Shown here piece by piece: positions 60,637 through 64,000 of a stretch of 64,000 bases of DNA (position 1 is its first letter; the number at the start of each line of letters is the position of its first letter). The notes under the pieces were generated by a model. That model made no database searches and was not told where the DNA came from. It worked only from the letters and a program-made list of their open reading frames with translations. Position numbers and translations under genes: made by a program. This DNA is from Hepsetus odoe (Eukaryota; Chordata; Actinopteri; Characiformes; Hepsetidae). The stretch lies in the NCBI GenBank assembly GCA_017165825.1, contig CM029382.1, positions 19,311,867-19,375,866 of the forward strand. Direction: 5' to 3'.

Positions 60637-61632
60637 ATGTGCACAGCAGAGTGTGACAGCAGCCAAAATGCAAGCAGCAGCCAAAATGCAAGCAGCAGCG
60701 TTCACCATTTGCTACTTGTCAGTTCTGTGCCACTGAGGATGAATTTAACATTGATCATAACTCAGATTTTTGTGTGGCCTTTTGTCTACATCAACCTCCT
60801 CATGCTGTTCACCTTCTACAAAAAACAAGCTTTCAGGACTGAAACTCGTTACATATTGTTCGCTCACACGTTACTGATCGATGTGATTTTTCTTTTAATG
60901 ACAGATTTGATGGTAATTCTTTCATACAGCTATGTATTTCTGCCAACGGCATTCTGTATTCCCTTTTGCATGCTGATGGATGCAGTGACATCTTGCACAC
61001 CGCTGACTATCACTGCGATGTGTGTGGAGCGCTACGTGGCCATCTGCATGCCTCTGAGACACAGTGCTATCTCCACCACCAGCAGAACTCTCATGGCTAT
61101 TCTTATCATTTGGATCTTAAGCTACTTAAAGCCCTTTATGGACATGTTTATCCTTGTTGCTACAGTTCCTGATGACTATTTTTTAGAGCCTACTTTCTGC
61201 CATTATGAGATCATGACGCCTGAGCAGTGGCACCGTGTGATGAGGAGTATTTTATATATAGTTGATTTTATACTAATCTTGCTGACTGAGTTATTCTGCT
61301 ATTTGAAGATCGTGCTGGCTGCACGGATGGCCTCTGTTGACAAGAAGTCGGCAACCAAAGGTCTGCGCACCGTCTCTCTGCACATGCTTCAGATTGTACT
61401 GTGCACTATTGAGATTGTGTGTCCATATATTGAAGCATTAGTCATAGAGATAGACAATCAGTTATATTTGTCGATCCGTTATTTCAACTTTATTACATTC
61501 AATGTCATCGCCAGGGCAGTCAGTACACTCGTCTATGGCCTAAGAGATGAGAAGTTTTATTCCGTCCTAGTTTACTACATCAAATGTAGACAGAATCACA
61601 TCTCATCTGAGGAGAGCAGACAAAAAAAATAG
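60637..61632 (+). CDS. Odorant receptor B, 131-2-like, 331 aa
   Basis: Tandem paralogue of receptor A with the same two-exon structure and the same two-base gap between acceptor and ATG. The N-terminus has an extra in-frame duplication (SSQNASSSQNASSS), which accounts for most of the length difference and adds a glycosylation site. TM3 ends CVERYVAICMPLRHSAIS. TM7 reads ARAVSTLVYGLRDEKF, so the TM7 proline present in A (SPLVY) is threonine here. The stop is TAG at 61,630-61,632. Otherwise the seven hydrophobic segments and cysteines agree with A. It appears functional, with the TM7 change as the only caution. Confidence 0.92.
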   Translation: MCTAECDSSQNASSSQNASSSVHHLLLVSSVPLRMNLTLIITQIFVWPFVYINLLMLFTFYKKQAFRTETRYILFAHTLLIDVIFLLMTDLMVILSYSYVFLPTAFCIPFCMLMDAVTSCTPLTITAMCVERYVAICMPLRHSAISTTSRTLMAILIIWILSYLKPFMDMFILVATVPDDYFLEPTFCHYEIMTPEQWHRVMRSILYIVDFILILLTELFCYLKIVLAARMASVDKKSATKGLRTVSLHMLQIVLCTIEIVCPYIEALVIEIDNQLYLSIRYFNFITFNVIARAVSTLVYGLRDEKFYSVLVYYIKCRQNHISSEESRQKK

Positions 61633-62549
61633 ATTTTTGAGTTTAAACAAGGTTATTGGGCTCAATGCCATTTAAAGAGCGAGGTTGTTTAGAATCTCTT
61701 GATCTTGTTTCTCTGCATCTTTTGAGTCGTCAAGCCTCAATGAAAAAAACAAAACAAACTCTCTTTTAGAAAGCATCATTTTCATGTTACTCTCTGAATG
61801 TATTCATGTCCTGAATTGTTGATGAGTTGGTAAAGCCTTAAACAGGTCATCTTGGGCCTGCAAAACTTAAAGCAATCTTTCTTCTTCTGTAATGATTCAT
61901 ATAAATACTGCACACTTAAATGCGTTTATAAAGTGTTACGGAATGGCATTGCATAGAGTTATTATCAGAACTTATATATGTGCATTATATATTGATCAGA
62001 ACTATTGTAGACCTTGTAGACCTTGTGGAGAACAGGTCTATTTATTTTAAGAGCATTGTGGATAAGAACAAACCGAATTTTTTACATCTTTTCAGAGCAG
62101 GGTTTTTTAATTTGTTCAGTACTATTGCAACATACATTCTGAAATGTTTTGTTCACTTGTAATAGTTTGAATGTCAAAAATGTTTAGTGTCCACTTTGGT
62201 AGATTCTTAAATATTTGCATTGCAAGCATGGATAAGGTGCAAGGCTTAATTAAACAGGCTGGCCGACTCAGTAACACATTACATTACATTTTGGTCACGC
62301 TTTGGCCACCTTGCTATTTAAATTACTAACATTTTAAAATGAGCTCACTGGCTGATGTATATATGCAGAATGTGCAAATGTATGCCAATATTGTTGAAAG
62401 GTCATAAATAATCACATAACAAACATATAGAACAGATTTACAATTTCAAATGTTTTCACCAAGGTTTTGTGAAATTAGAATATATTCAAAATTATACTTC
62501 TTAGCTGATGTTTAGTGTAATGTGGTGCAAATGTGGGGTGCATGTCGGG
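61633..62549. other. 3' flank of odorant receptor B, no further gene
   Basis: AT-rich non-coding DNA with no recognisable exon or repeat up to the SINE at 62,550. Confidence 0.45.
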
Positions 62550-62756
62550 TGGTAGGGTGGTCTAGAGGTAGGGTACTTGCCTATAAACCTATAGCTCAAG
62601 AGGTCCCAGGTTCGAATCCCACCTCAAGCGCTACCACCACTGGGTCCCTGAGCAAGACCTTTAACCCTGAGTGTCTCCAGGGGGACTGTCCCTGTAATTA
62701 GAACATGTAAGTCACTCTGGATAAGAGCGTCTGCTAAATGCCGTAAATGTACATTT
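62550..62756 (+). mobile_element. SINE, family B
   Basis: Head GGTAGGGTGGTCTAGAGGTA, B box GGTTCGAATCC, then CTGAGCAAGACCTTTAACCC and the tail CTCTGGATAAGAGCGTCTGC TAAATGCCGTAAATG. Confidence 0.92.
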
Positions 62757-63479
62757 CCAGGCAACACCAGGCTCTTATGTTGTTTTTTTTTTTTTTTGCA
62801 GAGAGCCTAATTAACCTGTAACCAAGAACCATTTCAGAATCAAAGCTAAAAATCACAAGTCAAATCTCATCATAAAAACAAATTAGTAGTTGGTGGTATT
62901 TGGCTCAAAAAACAGATGCAATCTAGATAAAGGTTAAAGGTTGTTTTGGCAACCATGCATCACCACCGTGAGGCATCTTCACCAACAAGGCTAATCTCCT
63001 TCTCTCTTTGTGCCTCTGTTTCACAAACGGCACCCTCACTTACCACTGAGAATGGAGCTAGGGGCTACTTCTCATTGGCTGAATGGGTTTTCATTCAGCC
63101 AGTAAATGTTCTGAGGTGCGTTCAACACAAGGCATAAGAATTTGTTTTTTTAAAAAACACATGGTTTTCACTGCAAATCATGCTTATTTTATTTAATCAG
63201 TAAATCCAGTCCATTATGATTTCGATTCATCTGGAAAAAATATACACATTTATAAAAATATTTATAAAAAATGTATAATTTTTAAAAATATGTATTTATT
63301 TAAAATATGCATTTATCATTTTGTGTGAAAGGTGCATAAACATTAAAGACACTTACTGTTTCTATCTTATGATAAAGCAAAGAAATTGAATTATGTGTCA
63401 TGTTTGTGATGCTCCTCTTGACTGGGCAACATAACGAGGCGCCAGGTGTGCCTCATTGGTCAAAAGATTATCCGATGAC
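62757..63479. other. Intergenic, no gene recognised
   Basis: AT-rich, with a poly(T) run near 62,783 and TTTATAAAAATA-type simple sequence near 63,245-63,310. No exon recognised. Confidence 0.45.
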
Positions 63480-64000
63480 CGGAGGTTAGCCGATCTGGAG
63501 GAGGCCACTCGGGAGGAAAGCTGCCTGTGACCCTGTGGCTGCCAGCTCCTGCGTCCCTTCAGGAGGGCAGCCCATCTTCACCATCGGCTCCTGCCTCTCC
63601 CCAGGAGCGCGGCCCCTCGTCGTTGCCAGATCTTGGTTCCTCGTCGCCACCGGCCATAACTCCAGGGACAATACTGGACTTATCCATGCCAGATGCAGCT
63701 CCGAACATGGCTGCTGCTGGGTCATGGTCCTGTTCACTGTACCCTATTATGTCCCTACCACCATCTTTGTGCCTATCTATGTGTTCCTTTTGCTCAATGT
63801 CCCTTTCTCTGTCCTTGCACCTTCCAGAATCCTTGTCACACCCCAGGCCTCTGTTCCAGCCATCATACCCAAGCCTCACCCTGTTGTCACACCCCAGCCT
63901 CACTGTGAGGAGAGTTTTGAAGCCTTGAAAGAGTAAGCTTACTATGGTCCCCTTAAAGACATGCACAGATTTTCCCCACCATTCATAATGGCGGTAGATG
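63480..64000 (+). repeat. Dispersed low-complexity repeat, copy 2, runs off the right edge
   Basis: Plus-strand sequence homologous to the complement of 58,030-59,960: TCTTCACCATCGGCTCCTGC, CAGGAGGGCAGCCC and CCCTACCACCATCTTTGTGC. The overlapping open frames here are Pro/Ser-rich products of composition bias. Confidence 0.5.

Noticed and set aside
63486..63966. Several overlapping open frames of about 130 residues
   Set aside because: Pro/Ser-rich low-complexity repeat copy with frames open in several phases and on both strands.
1..64000. CRISPR arrays, bacterial operons, rRNA or functional tRNA genes
   Set aside because: None found. The tRNA-like heads all belong to SINEs and lack a full cloverleaf, and the tandem arrays are eukaryotic minisatellites without unique spacers.

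Overview
This is vertebrate nuclear DNA from a ray-finned fish. It has multi-exon genes with GT-AG introns, tRNA-derived SINEs, Tc1/mariner relics, RTE- and L2-like LINE fragments, long minisatellites and fish-type chemoreceptor genes. The repeat repertoire and the 131-2-like odorant receptors suggest an otophysan (characin/catfish-like) fish, but I cannot name the species from sequence alone.

Layout. (1) 1-16,456, minus strand: an RTE LINE fragment runs off the left edge, followed by the 5' part of C2CD3, a centriole elongation protein. I joined 24 consecutive coding exons by hand; every junction is GT-AG and keeps frame, giving about 1,481 residues, and the 3' exons lie outside the window. 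(2) 16,457-19,260: a CpG-rich putative C2CD3 promoter, then a minisatellite split by an L2-like LINE fragment and ended by an RTE 3' end. (3) 20,767-21,747, minus: an intact single-exon bitter taste receptor (TAS2R). (4) 27,335-43,621, minus: a complete 13-exon P4HA3 (collagen prolyl 4-hydroxylase alpha-III, 536 aa) with LINEs, SINEs and Tc1 copies in its introns. A 1.35-kb CACT-rich minisatellite abuts its 5' end. (5) 46,674-48,053, minus, and 56,386-61,632, plus: three intact odorant receptor genes of the 131-2-like type. Each has a TATA box, a short non-coding first exon, one intron, and the whole coding sequence in the second exon. The last two are tandem paralogues with a conserved proximal promoter. 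(6) 58,030-59,960 and 63,480-64,000: two copies, in opposite orientation, of a dispersed low-complexity repeat flanking the last receptor.

The two housekeeping or developmental genes (C2CD3, P4HA3) are near neighbours in human 11q13.4 with PPME1 between them. Here no PPME1 exon was recognised and a TAS2R sits in that interval. The chemoreceptors are not an operon; they are separately promoted tissue-specific genes interleaved with broadly used ones. Exon boundaries come from conceptual splicing guided by remembered vertebrate homologues. Repeat boundaries are approximate, to about 10-50 bp.
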